From Tigriopus japonicus (Eukaryota > Arthropoda > Copepoda > Harpacticoida > Harpacticidae), in assembly GCA_010645155.1 (NCBI GenBank), contig CM021315.1, positions 11,187,508 to 11,251,507 of the forward strand: a stretch of 64,000 nucleotides of DNA, written 5' to 3'. Positions 20,275-32,800 of the stretch are shown here, in pieces. Position 1 is the stretch's first letter. The number at the start of each line of letters is the position of its first letter. The notes under the pieces are model-generated. The model made no database searches. It worked only from the letters and a program-made list of their open reading frames with translations, and had not been told where the DNA came from. The translations under genes were made by a program, and so were the position numbers.

Positions 20275-23141
20275 TTATGGTATTTCTGGACAATCTTCAT
20301 TTATTGTTCCGACTAACCAAAGCGTAGGAAGCTTGAGGCCGCAACTTTTAAAACAAAGGCAATCTTCAAATCCCAAACCACAAAGGAGACCTTCACCACA
20401 TAAAGCGCAACATGTAGTAATGCTTGAGACGTCAGGGAAAAATTTCGTAATATCCACAAATTGGCAATTAATAAAACCACAGTTTTCTAAAAATTCAAAA
20501 CCAAATGTCAATTGAATGCTTTCTTCCTGTCACGAATTAAAAAGGATACTCACTAAATCCTGGAAATGAATTTTCCCTTTCTGAATTCATTGATGTTGTA
20601 GTTGTAGTAGTAGTAGAAGTAGTTGTAGTACTTGTCATGGTGGTTGTGATGGTTGAAGTGGTTGTGGATAGTGTGGTGGTGGTTGTTGTCCTTGTTGTCA
20701 TAGATTCCATGATAATTACTTGGGGTTGTTGTGATTGAGGGTTTGCCACCTGGGGCAATGTCAAAGGGGCTCGAGATTGAGCTGGTGCAGGGTTAAGAAA
20801 ACTCACATTGGCTGCGGAGTAAGCAAAAACCGTGACCAAAAGTGCTGCCAGCAGCTGTAAATCAATTCATTTTAAAAATTAATGACAAAGATAGGGAATA
20901 TTTCCATGAAATTCATAAAGGAGAACATAGGATCAATGATATTCGAGTCTGGAGAGTATTTTTCACTTTAACCCATTTGGCCCTAAATGAGTATTTTCTG
21001 CTTTAACTCATTGGTAATATCCTGAGGTTGCGTGATCTAATTTTTGAAAACTGATACCTCTGGTATGTAAAATCAAGAAGCACGGAAATCATTGAGTGGG
21101 AGGCTAGCAATGAGAATTATGATTTCCAGCAGAAACGAACCATTTGCGTTCTTCTGCAAATGAGACCTGGCTTGCATTGAGAAGAACACGCATTTCAAAT
21201 TTCAGCCCAATCGAACGCCGGAGTGAAAAGTTATGCCTTCTCAAACTTATGTACTGAAGAAAGCATAGAATGAATGAACTCGCCCTTTTGTGGTAAAACG
21301 ATTACCACAAAAGGGCCAGTTCATTCATTCTCGGTAGGATTTGAACTGAACTTTGAGTGAGCATAACTTTTGTCTCCGACGTTCGATTGAGCTGAAAAAT
21401 TGAAATGTGTATTCTTGTCAACCTTTGCAAGGTCTCATTTGCAGATAAACGTAATTGAATTGTTCTTACTGGAAATCATTATTCTCATTGCTAGCCTCCC
21501 ACTGTATAATTCTAGTGCTTCTTGGTCAAATGCATCAAGATTGTTAAGGTTGAAACTAGGTTAGGACAGATTTCATAACTTCAAGTTAACCATCGTACAT
21601 TCCATATCGATCACGATTGGACGACTGTTTTTGGCAGAACTCATTTCCTAAGAAGAAATCACTTTTTCATTGAAGTAAAATGTCCGTAGTTTTCTTTGTA
21701 CTGTCAGCATGACGTACTCAATTATTCTCAAAAAGTGAAATACCATATATCATTTCAGCCGTCCAGAATCAAGGTTTTTAAACAATTCATACCATGTAAA
21801 GGGAACCAAAAAATTGATGTTTTGAAAAAAATGCAAGAAATAATCGTTTTTTACACTATAAAATATGACGGCAAAACACTTTTAGAATAAAGTTCATCAC
21901 CTTGGGAAAAGCACCTTTTACAAACAGGCCTAGCCTCTAGTGGTGTTCCACAAGGGAATGTTCCTGCTCCTTGCCACTTTTTGGTTGCCAATGATATTTA
22001 ATGGCGGATGTTTTTATTGAAAGACGATCCAACGCTAAGTTTTAACTCCAAAGAGTTAAGTTTGGAGGATGGCAGTCACCTGGAATCGAACCCCAGCCAT
22101 CCACACAATAAACAGATGCGCATTACGTACTACACCATGCTTATGAATAATGGTAAATGTATCACATTTTTTAGCATGACAATTTGTTGTGAAATACACA
22201 AACAGACATTTTGTTGCACATTTTTTAATAATAAAAAATAGAACAAAAGAACATGCACAAAGGTTGGTCAAGTGAGTGCTTAAAATCATGCCGCTAGACG
22301 TAAACAGGACTGTTGTCTGTGTTGAGTTGCGTGTCCCATTCTTGCAAATCCAAATCAATTCTATTTTGAGTCCATTCAAAGAGTCTTGGTTTGTGGAAAC
22401 AATCGATATTTCTTGTAAGGAAAACTTGGCTGGAATACGGTCAAAAGTATGGAAAATTTAGTTTCAAGGTAATTGAATAAAACCACTAAAACCAGCCTTG
22501 CCCTTATGCAAAAATAGGACTTAAAACAGATCCAAATATTATTCAAAGATATTTATGTGTATTGTTAGAAAATCCCAAAGAATCATTTCAATTTGTTTCT
22601 CATTTGTCAATTCGTTTCCCATAGAGAGAGATGAAATATTTTTCGATGTTTCTCTTTGGGAATGTATGATTTATGTGAGTCCTGTTTTTGTTAATAAACT
22701 GAGCATTTGAACAACCAGGGGCAAGCAGAGTTATCACTACGAAAAATATAAGTGCTTCCAGGTATCTAGAATCATTGAATGAAAACACACTTGGATTCGG
22801 CAAAATGGTTTGAGCTTGCTACGCACTCACTATTTTGAATTGAGAATAATGATTCTTAAAATCAACTCTGAACACCAAATCAAAGTAAGAATATTTTCTG
22901 TGTAGGAAAGATTTGCTAAAGAATTGGTGCGACTTCCTATTTTTTACTCAAACATATTTCCTTTTCAGGAACTCGTAATCTTTTTTATAAACGTATTTCA
23001 TCATCCTAACCTTATTGCTGTCCAATGGTGCAGAACACTTAAAATCCAAATACCTTGAATATTATGGTCATATATGGATTGGAAATGAAAATCCCTGAAT
23101 CCCTGAGTCTCTGAATTGGTAATGGAGCAAGATCATTTTTC
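20275..23141 (-). CDS. Mucin-stalk 10-Cys membrane protein, cassette A (exons 2-4)
   Basis: Minus-strand exons 23054-23141, 20554-20854 and 20275-20486 join in the same phases as cassette B (phase-2 acceptor, then 0, then 1). Exon 2 ends FISNPYMTIIFK. Exon 3 opens LLAALLVTVFAYSAANVSFL, completing one hydrophobic segment across the junction, then Pro/Gln-rich sequence and a Thr/Ser run of about 45 residues ending FPGF. Exon 4 (70 codons with stop) carries 10 cysteines, including TCCALCGEGLLCGLG and CLCFKSCG, ending CPEIP. A signal-anchor followed by a glycosylated stalk and an extracellular disulphide domain is inferred. No family was recognised. A first exon was not resolved. Either it uses the exon at 32777-32877, whose phase fits, or a local short one behind the TATA box at 23351. 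Confidence 0.7.
21074..21524. mobile_element. Foldback element FB-3 with long perfect hairpin core
   Basis: Inverted arms start CAAGAAGCAC and run towards the centre at about 21300, with landmarks GTGGGAGGCTAGCAATGAGA on both arms. The core 21268-21330 can form a hairpin with a stem of about 28 bp (AATGAATGAACT, CCCTTTTGTGGTAA and their inverses) and a 5-nt loop. Flanks GTAAAAT and GTCAAAT suggest a 7-bp duplication with one mismatch. It lies in the intron of cassette A. Confidence 0.75.
22255..22812. mobile_element. Foldback FB-1, diverged copy 2
   Basis: The left arm (22255-22460) resembles FB-1: GCACAAAGGTTGGTCAAGTGA, then CAATCGATATTTC. The right arm remnant (about 22740-22812) retains TCTAGAATCATTGAATG. 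It lies inside the intron of cassette A. Confidence 0.6.
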
Positions 23142-23350
23142 CTGAAAAGAAACCTTTATGTTAATGAGAAGATTAAAGACACAATGAGTCCAATTTTAAT
23201 GTTTATAACTTATTAGAGAAAAAATAGTAAAAATCTGGTATGTCACAATCAAATCACATAAGTAATCCTCAGGTAAACTTTCAGTTCACACGAGAGTCTG
23301 CTCAAGGACATATTTCCCAACTTTCTCTTGTGTACTATTGTGAAGCTTCT

Positions 23351-23360
23351 CTTTTATATA
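23351..23360 (-). promoter_or_regulatory. Candidate TATA box for cassette A
   Basis: TATATAAAAG on the minus strand, 210 bp upstream of cassette A exon 2. An ATG at 23311 (minus) lies about 40 nt downstream, followed by a possible GTGTGA donor in the required phase 2. This would give only a seven-residue first exon. Confidence 0.35.
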
Positions 23361-23419
23361 GCTCTCTAAGCAACAGCTGAGTGGGAATTGGAACACATAA
23401 TATTAAGAGGTTACGCTAC

Positions 23420-23665
23420 TTTTTTTTTGGATTGTTGGTGCTAGGGTCGGAGGGTTGAGCCTCGCCCGGCCAGCGAAGCCAGCCATCACATCGTCCAAAT
23501 CATTTCCGATAGGCAATTTCAAGTCCGTTATTAGAATGGTTCTCCGTCTGTAGGTGTGGATTAACATCTAAAAGTTTACTTGAGAGAGGTCGGGGAGGAG
23601 AATCGAACCTGGGACCTCTTTCACTAAAGGAAACTGCATTAACCACGACACCACGTCTCCTCCCT
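23420..23665 (-). repeat. SINE-B, copy 1
   Basis: Reads on the minus strand from GGGAGGAGACGTGGTGTCGTG (tRNA-like 5' half with A-box-like TGGTGTCGTGG) through GGTTCGATTCTCC (B box). A body follows with CGGAGAACCATTCT and GGACGATGTGATGGCTGGC, then the tail CCGACCCTAGCACCAACAAT and an A-run. Related copies lie at 54790-54994, 56810-57056 and 62291-62455. Confidence 0.8.
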
Positions 23666-25950
23666 ACACTAAAACAAACAACTAAAACAGAAAACTTTGA
23701 CTTCGGAACTCTTAGTTCGTAGTAGAAACGACAGAACAGAACTATGAAGTCACAATGCTCCAGGTTAGATTGCACACAGTTTCTATTTCACTGGTTCAGT
23801 TTGTAGATCTGTATACATTGACGCTATGTTACATGGTAACTTCATATGTTAATTCAAATAGCTCAAGTATTCATTCCAATATCCAGTCAGATTAACGGGA
23901 ATTTAACGATAATGTCCAGTCATCAGTTGCAATTTGAAACATCACAATCAACTTTTAGCACTGCTGTTACATTTCAAATGCACCTGATGACCTGAAAGTG
24001 TATAACAATATCCAAAAGTAATAAAATGCAATCAAAATAACTTTTTTCTAAATGTAGTTTTTTTATTTTAATTTCTTAAAGCAAACAAGTCTCATTCAAT
24101 TATTTTTTGCTCAAAGCCACTTTGTGCACATTTAGTATTGAAGTGCTAAATGTTTAAGAGCCTAAAACTTCTTGAAATTTTGTAAGTCAACCATGTAAGT
24201 AACAACATTCTAATGATGAGGCAAATGTGCAAAATGCTGAAGTTTGGTTTGAAAGCAAAAATGTGATTTTAATTTGTAATGGGAAAATCTCAATTGCATT
24301 GCCTGAAATAAAACTAATTTAAATAACTATTACTTATGGCAAAATAATCGCCGATCTAGTAGGTACCAACAAAAACTTTCGAAAATGAAAGTAAAAATTT
24401 TCCCACAGAGGGCGTTGCTGGACAGTTTTTTCCGATTCAATTTTCAACTTATTCAACTGAAATTATAATTGATTTGTTATCGGCCTTACCTTTCATAGAG
24501 GTTTCTTCTGCTGAGTTCTTCCCAAATGTTGGGGTCTGCATAGTGGTTCTCCCTTGAGAATTTCTCTAATTTGAGGGAGTCCCAATGGCGAAAGACCATT
24601 TTGAATGGTTCTTTACAAGGCAAAAGAGGTCTTCAACACAGGTTATACGTCTAAAACTACCTCTAAAAGTAGAGCTCCGTCAGAGAAAACCATCCCATGA
24701 CTGACGGCATTCCATTTTTTTTTGCTGCGAGTAAAATTAAAGGGATAGATTCTGAGTATCAAAGCATCAGACACCCAATTTTGCTTGAAGCAAAATGCAT
24801 ATCTTTAGTTTGCATCCAAAAGGATGATCACAACAAAATTGCACACAATATTCGATGTCAGAGTGAATCTCTGTGTGCAATAATTGTCGGTGCTAAATTG
24901 AACCCGGTCTTCATTGCACTTATTAATGGGTCACTTTTTCTCCCACTTTCGCTAAACAGTAGACAAATGGGCGACAAAAGATTAGACTAATGAAAAAATT
25001 GTTCAAAGGATTTTTTTGCCACTACAAAATGTTCCATAAGATTTGGACGAACAATCTTGACTCAAGTTCAACTTAACAAAACAGTGTTCTTATGGCTTTA
25101 TGAGTTTGGATTGAAATACCAAAACACATCTTTATACTTTGTCGGAACCAAAAACCATTAAGGAACACCTTTTCTTCATTGTTTTTTACAATTCAGGAAA
25201 AAGGCTAGATTTAGATCTATATTTATCTTAAAAATACAAAAAGAATAATTAGAGTACAACAAGGTACTTCATGAACGAAAATTGAACAAAAGCATCTTCT
25301 GTGCGGACTAGTTTATTTGAATTTGAATTGTGAATTTTTCATCACAAAACGCCGTTTTTTTCAAATTTGATAATTCAAACCAAAAATTTAAAAAATCAGA
25401 CGAGGTTGCAAAAGTTGGAATACAACGTTCAAACAATTATTTTATAGATATGTTTTTTCCTATCTTTGTTTTCTGTTTGTAACTGATACAAGGGCATGAT
25501 TTTTTTATTCAATGAGCCAACCTTGTGCAAACCGTCAAAATAATGCGCACTCAAGTTAATATTTTTGCAATTTTCATCGACTTAAAATACTCTGTATTAT
25601 TATTTAATGTTAATTGTATTAAGAATTACAATAAAAGTCGAAAACATTGAGCTCTTGGAACAAATTTCAATTTTTCTTACAATGGCGCAAATGTGAAAAC
25701 ATTTTTGTAAAAAATACAAAAATTTGGTTACTTGGTTAATTTTTGGAAAAAAGTCAAAATTACGCTAAAAAATATAACGCGCCACCTTTAGCACAAAAAA
25801 AAGCAATCAATCATCTGTTAGGTTCACATCAAGATCATTTGCTGATGGTGTGCTACATGGCACTGATTGATATTTATTGCCACTAGCAATGCTTTGAATT
25901 CGTCATTCACCTTTACCCCACAAGGATTCAATCATTTGAGGGTTCCAGGA
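23666..25950. other. Intergenic/intronic, no gene seen
   Basis: AT-rich sequence between the two cassettes. No splice-bounded exon or transposon ends were recognised. The longest open frame (24697-24990, +) has no recognisable domain and no splice support. Confidence 0.35.
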
Positions 25951-26107
25951 CAACTTGACCCAATGGACAACAACTTGACCCAATGGACAACAACTTGACC
26001 CAATGGACAACAACTTGACCCAATGGACAACAACTTGACCCAATGGACAACAACTTGACCCAATGGACAACAACTTGACCCAAAAGACAACTTGACCCAT
26101 CTGACAA
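25951..26107 (+). repeat. 20-bp minisatellite
   Basis: Six identical units CAACTTGACCCAATGGACAA from 25951 to 26070, one variant (CAACTTGACCCAAAAGACAA) and a partial unit. The open frame on the minus strand through it is an artefact of the 20-bp periodicity. Confidence 0.95.
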
Positions 26108-26859
26108 CTCACTAATTTTTCCCTTGCTTCAGACCTTTTCAATCACATCTGGAATAGATGATTTTCTAGCATACACCTAAGCATCGAGAGCCTTTGATTG
26201 CTGAGAATGAATTTTATTGACATTGAGGTGGCCTCCTCACATTTAATTCTGTAGTTTTATAATATAAACTTCAATTGATCCAATTTTATGCCCCCTCAAG
26301 TTGTCCCCTGGGTTGAGGTCTGGGTTGAGATGTCCAGTGAGGGTTCTTGTAACCTCATTTGAGTGTCCAAACGTATTCAAATAACTGTTTTCCGAGAAAC
26401 AATAACAATAGAAATTGTTTCTTGCATTCCATTGCAAATGTAGGAAAGAGTACAAGCGAGTACAAAAGATGATTTTATTAACTAAACTGAAAGACCAGAA
26501 TGGCTATGAGGCTTCCTCCTCAAAAAATTACGGTAGATCCTTGGAACTATTTTGGCCCAAATAATCTACACAAGTTTTATTTCACTCAATGAAAAAATAT
26601 GTGATTGATATCATTCACATTTCCACATTAAGAATTCATCATTCTTGATACATTGCAAAAGCCATTGAAGTTGCCATTTTTTAAATCTTTTGCTGTTTTT
26701 GGCAATTCTTTGAGGTTTTATTCACGTTAAAGCACATATTTTTCTTTAATTTTTTTGTATTACTTCGATGCAATGTTACTTATCTATCCTTAAGTGTTCG
26801 GAAGTAAGGCAATTGATTGAAATCCACATTTAACAAAACTTCCTTTGTTATTCCTTAAT
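26108..26859. other. Intergenic, no gene seen
   Basis: AT-rich sequence between the minisatellite and the 3' end of cassette B. Nothing recognised. Confidence 0.35.
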
Positions 26860-26865
26860 TTTATT
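26860..26865 (-). terminator. Candidate poly(A) signal, cassette B
   Basis: AATAAA on the minus strand, 19 nt beyond the stop codon of the 10-Cys gene. Confidence 0.45.
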
Positions 26866-26884
26866 TGCGAAAACATACTCAAAA

Positions 26885-29800
26885 TCATGGTATTTCTGGA
26901 CAATCCAAATTAGTTGATCCAACCAAAAATTCGTCAGGGATTCGACGGCCACAACTTTTAAAGCAATAACAATCACCTCCTCCCAATCCACATAATAAAT
27001 CCGGTCCACAGCTTGCACAACACGTAGCTATACCTTGCACGTTAACAATCCTTTCAGTTATTCCTACAAACAAACAATTAAGGAGCCCACAATTTTCTGC
27101 AAACAAAAAATGTCCTTGAATGTTTCATCCCATTACAGTAAGAGGGTCAACTTTGCTGCTCACCAAATCCTGGAAATGAATCCTCTTTCATTGTTGATGT
27201 TGTGGTTGTTGTACTGGTAGTTGTACTTGTAGTGGTTGATGTTGTGGTTGTGGTTGTCCTTGTTGAAGTTGTGGTAGAAGTTGTGGTTGTGGTAACAGTC
27301 TCGGGCATATGAATGATTACAGGTGCAGGTGGTGCACGAACAATTGGGGCTGGAGCAAGGGGAATGGGGGCTGGAGTGGGTGAGAGGTCAATAAAGCTCA
27401 GGTTGGACACTGAGTAGGAAAACACTGTTACCAAAAGAGCTGCCAAGAGCTAGAAAATGGAGAAGAAAACATTTGTGATGGTTTTAAGACAATAGCTTTG
27501 TGTGAAAGTGGGACATTTTCTGAATTTTTCAAGGTTTTGGGTTGTCATATAACCTCCACAACATTACATGTGAGTTTCACATTGCTTGGGGAAATGTGTA
27601 TGAGGCTTTCGAAAAATTGCTGCTAGATTTATCCCAGGTTTGTGACCCTAGAAATGCTCTTTTTTTCTTCGCCTCATTTTTTATATTTTTCTAGTAAGAT
27701 AATGAATTGAAGAGTAAACAGCAATGTCATTTGTGTATTACTTCAATCATAAATTGGACAAATTTCGATTTTCTTTTGGCCTTCAAAAATCATCAGCTTG
27801 CTTGCTCTCAAAATGAGCGAACCTTCTTAAGAAAACAAAATAGAGCTTCAATCTAGTAGAAAAGTGACAACTAGCGCCATTTTGAGGTAAAAACGGTTAT
27901 GAGCGCTTCTGTTACATTTTTGGCCTTTATTTACTTTTAATTTAAATTTCATTTATTGACCATCAAGCATGGCTTTTTTTAAATTTTTGAATAGATTAAT
28001 GTCGTAGCTAAGCGCCACTGGACTCAAAATATGAGGAGAAATCAACTTTAAGATAAAAGCTACAATTTTGGCAACAAGTTTATGTTGAGGATAGCTCTAA
28101 AATCAAGAGATTTTGCCCCTGTTTTGCCTCCATCTAGTGGTGGTTTTTATAACCTTCAGTTAAACTCCTTAATTGACCCAACTCCAGCCAAAGTACCTTA
28201 ACATAAAATACAGTGTTTCCCCAGACCTAAAATCATTGACTGCATGCCTGTATGGAATAGCTTTAAATTTGCCAAAATTGGCTGAGCAACTCTGCACATC
28301 CAATGGCCTTGTTTTACCCCAAGCGGTATGATTTAAAACGCTCACTTGAGCAACCTTTGTGCATGTTTCATTGCATTTTGCAACTCTTTCCGAGAATCAG
28401 GGTGTTCGAAACAGAAACAGAATTAAACCGATTTCAATAACTTCTGTGGCATTGGATTCAATTCTCAAGAATGGTATCTCAAGCCCAACTATACATCGTT
28501 ACTCTACAAACTACAAAGATAGTAAATGCACTGAGGTTATACAAACCTGAAAATCAACAAGCACAAGCTCTCAAAAGACAGTGACTTCAAAAAATGGATT
28601 AAGCAATATATTTTGTTAGTTACCTGAAAAATAATAGTTGTGTATGGATTGGAAATAAACGCAGCAATTGGGCGGGGAGGGTTTGCCAAATCATCCGTTG
28701 TTGATAAAACAAGAGCAGTTTGTCTGAAATGAATCAAAATGTTCCCTTTTTCAATTGCATTTTAATGAGAAACAATATGTTTAATTAAAACTCTCTTTAC
28801 AGCAACCATAATATTTTATGGATTGGATATTTAATTGGACCATTTCCAATCCAACTTTATTTGTTAACGCCCTTCATATTCAACTTTGTATCATGCCATT
28901 GATGTGATCATGTATTGGTTCAAATTTAGCAACTTCTCGATTTTTCCAAAATATACTGCAAATTTTGGTGCTTTTTTACTGTCATCGTTGATATTCTGTG
29001 AAAAAATGTTTGAATTTGGTATTTCATCGGTCACTATCTGAAGATGCTTTTGGCTACATTCAAAATATATCTTAGTTTAGTTCTCACGTAAAAAGTGAAA
29101 GTGAAAATTTATTGTCAAACTAATACTATTTTTTAATAACGTGTCAAGTTGACTCCAAATTTTGGCAAAAGTAATTACAACTTTGGCAATTAAGATCTGC
29201 AACTCTTGACCAAAAAGTAGCAACTTGATCCAAGCATGACTGATTACTTGGACTGCAAAAAAAGTGCAAATTAAAACGCTGAAAAATGCACCAAAAATGG
29301 AAGAAAAATACCAAATATTGTAATAAGAAAATTCAAAAAGACAAAAGTGGAGACAATTGAATAACTAGCACCTTAACATGGAATTTTTCTGAAATTAGTT
29401 GTTTCCGAACCACAAACTTGGCAAAAACACTCGAACCTTTAGCACCTTTAAAATGTGTTAATCGAACGAATTTGGTACCATGTGGACCTCAACAAAGCAA
29501 GAAAATTCAACATTGTTGCTTTTTTCATGAATATCTAACAATTGAAAAAAATATTTGTAAACTTAGCTTTTCCAATGTTTTCGTTTTGTAGTTTTTTTGC
29601 TCTTGATAGGTGTACCATATAGCAAGAATGGAGACCGTACATAGAGTGTTTATTAAAAAGCGACAGGATGTAAAGTAACCTCTTTTTTTATTGAAACACA
29701 TTAGTGCAGTGCATGCCTGCATTTTGTTCTCTTAATAGTGGTATGCTTATTTGCAGCAAAAACAAGGAAAAACTCAACGACCATCTTCCATCATAAATGT

Positions 29801-32800
29801 TTTTGGGAAAAGACAACGAAAAAAACTTCAAAAAAGTGCCATCATTGTAACCAATTGTCCTATTTCATGCATAAAGGGAATGAAAAAAACTGAAAACAGT
29901 GAAAAGTAAGTAGTCTCAAATAATCAGAATGATTCTGCGGTCAGTGTGAAAATCAATGACATTGCATTACAACTAGTCCTAGAGGCTAAATAATAATAAT
30001 AATAGTAATGTTTATTGCGACTCTTGGTCATGTCAGGCAGGTCAAAACAGAAGTATAAAATAAAATAAAAATATACATGTATGGTCATATACATGATTAA
30101 ATGACAAAGTCAATGGTTAAAACGTATAAATAGATGAGTAAAATTGTGATATCACACTTGAGTTGACTAGAATGCGTTTCAGTGCACATGGAAGAAATGA
30201 AGCGGGGATTGACAGACAATACAGATGCAGTTGGGTAGAGGTATATGATGAAAGTCTTGATTATTGCAATAGATAGTGTGCGTCAGATTGAACGGATCCT
30301 TCGTTAGTTCCCGTCTTTGGTGGAGTTGGGCAGGAAGCCGGACGAAGGTGCGTGACCGCCAATATTCCGAAAGGATGTCAGGCCAAGGACAATAAGGTGT
30401 TGTCAAGTCCTTGACCGGGATTGACAGCATGTGTCCAGACATTGCCTCCGGAAAGGTCAGGTTCCTAACACTGTTGGACACTAACCTTGCCAGCCCGGTA
30501 CCTTTAAGTTACCTTGATGCCTAAAAGGACCACTTTTATTTTACTTTTAATGTAGACCAAATTCTGGAGAAGAATAACAAGAGCGTAGGCGTGCTCAATG
30601 AAGTCAGAAAGACTTTGTCAACTAGAGTGGAATTGTTGAAAGCTTTAGTTTTGCCAATTCTGACATTTGCCAATGTTGTGTGGATGCCCTTGTTCTCGAA
30701 GCACAATTGAACCTACGCTAACAAGAGGATCACCCATTCTCGCCATCTTTTCAACGGTGCCAAAATACTCAAATTGGAGGATAGTTTGGAGTTGGACCAA
30801 CACCAACCACCAACAAAGGAGGATATTTTCCAAGTTCCAATTTAAAAAGAGCTCTACAAGATCCAATGCAGGTATGGTAAGCTCGATCGGACCAAACGTT
30901 TTGCACGAGGCTTTTTACTTGGTACCAAAATAACGAATCTATTAACAGGGAAATGATGTTGGACTAATGGGAATTAAGGGGAATAGATGGCATGGTTAAT
31001 GTATGTTGCGGAGCATTGCAAAGTAATTTATAAAGAAAAGGAGAAACTGGAAGCTCAGAATTAAACAAATTATTTGTTTTTACGTTTAGTTGCCCTAGGA
31101 ACGTGTCTCTTCTGGCCATCTTGCTNNNNNNNNNNNNNNNNNNNNNNNNNNNNNNNNNNNNNNNNNNNNNNNNNNNNNNNNNNNNNNNNNNNNNNNNNNN
31201 NNNNNNNNNNNNNNNNNNNNNNNNNNNNNNNNNNNNNNNNNNNNNNNNNNNNNNNNNNNNNNNNNNNNNNNNNNNNNNNNNNNNNNNNNNNNNNNNNNNN
31301 NNNNNNNNNNNNNNNNNNNNNNNNNNNCAAATTATTTGTTTTTACGTTTAGTTGTCCCAGGAACATGTTTCTTCTGGCCATCTTGTTATTCAAAGTCGGG
31401 CATTCTTGATTCAAAAGTTCGGAAGAACTCTCTTAATGAATGTAGCAAAATTTTAGATAAAAGCAACAAAACATGCCAATTCTCTCAATATCATGACAAG
31501 GGCCACCAGATAGTTGAGAAATACTGTTTTCAATGATATTACAAACATCTTCATTTTTTGTGAAAAAATTACAAAAATGTGGTAAATGCCACACAATGAG
31601 TAAAAATTGCCTTTTCAGTTAAAACTTTCCTAAAAAATGGTTAGTTTATCAGTCAAAATCAAAGTTAGGAATCAAGTCAACATTTTCTTTTCCAGTTGCA
31701 ATATAATTCAGTTAGTTTGCAAGGATGAAAATAAAGAAAAAGTTGCAAAAAAACTATTGAAAAAAATTCTTGCACAATACTCACACAAAGACTTAAATAT
31801 TTTTGTCTTATATTTGCTGTTTCTCAATCATGAAGATCAAAATTTGAAATTTTGTTGTTAATAAAAGTCAAAAATAACTCAGGTTTTGATTTTGCTGAAT
31901 AACGTTAAGTCAACCATATGGGGATGATCTGATTAACCCTTGATTTAGAAAAATAATTATAGTTTAAAAAATGCGTGAAACAAGAATAGCCGTCGAAATT
32001 TGAGTAAAGTTGCTGTTGACGGAAAATGTTTATTTTGGATTCAAGAATAAACTTATTCTCAAAATTTGAGGTCAATTTTCATGTACGTAGATTTCCACCA
32101 GTTATTTCTGACTCATAAAACGACTTTTTAAACAATATACTCTAAATTGTTCGATTTTTTTTGGCTTCGAAGTGGTGAAATCTTTTATAAATATTACGTC
32201 AACGTAAGTTCCAAAATTTGGTGAGGCCCTTTGTAGGCATGTTTCGAAAATCACATCAATGACTTAAGAAAATTGTATGGTCCTAGTACTAAATCCTTAC
32301 TAGATCATTTGTAGGTATTCTTCACATCAACTTTTATTGATTGTGGATCCGTCATCAATTTACATCGAAATACGACTCATTGTTAAAACCAAATTGTAGA
32401 CTCTTGCCTGTCGGCTACAAAATTTTGTTCACGAATGTCTTCAAACGGAAACAATATAATTGTCTAAACTTTTTCAGAATTTTTTTTTGAAAATGTGTCA
32501 CTTTTAAGCCTTAAATTACAGTGCCGTAATGACCATTTCTTCTTCTAAATGTGCTGAGGTGACCATTTGGCATCTATTGAACACTGACAAAAGCATGGAT
32601 TACAAAAAAAGTCTTGAATCACTCTTGACTGGTAATAAAAACATGCTCTCATTCTGTGAACGTTAGGAGCTAAAGGGTTAAAGAATGATTTACTTTCATA
32701 TTAGTTCTACGTTTACAATAAATTTCTTGGTTCGGATGTGCAAAGACTCAAGAAATTAAAGATAAATCTCACTCACCTCTTACTATAACTTTTTGTGGTA

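Noticed and set aside
25903..26142. Minus-strand open frame with CCPLGQVVVHWVKLL repeats
   Set aside because: It is the translation of a 20-bp minisatellite; no splice or start context.
31070..31414. Open frames of about 110 aa on both strands across the N run
   Set aside because: They consist largely of undetermined residues from the assembly gap and lie in repeat R1.
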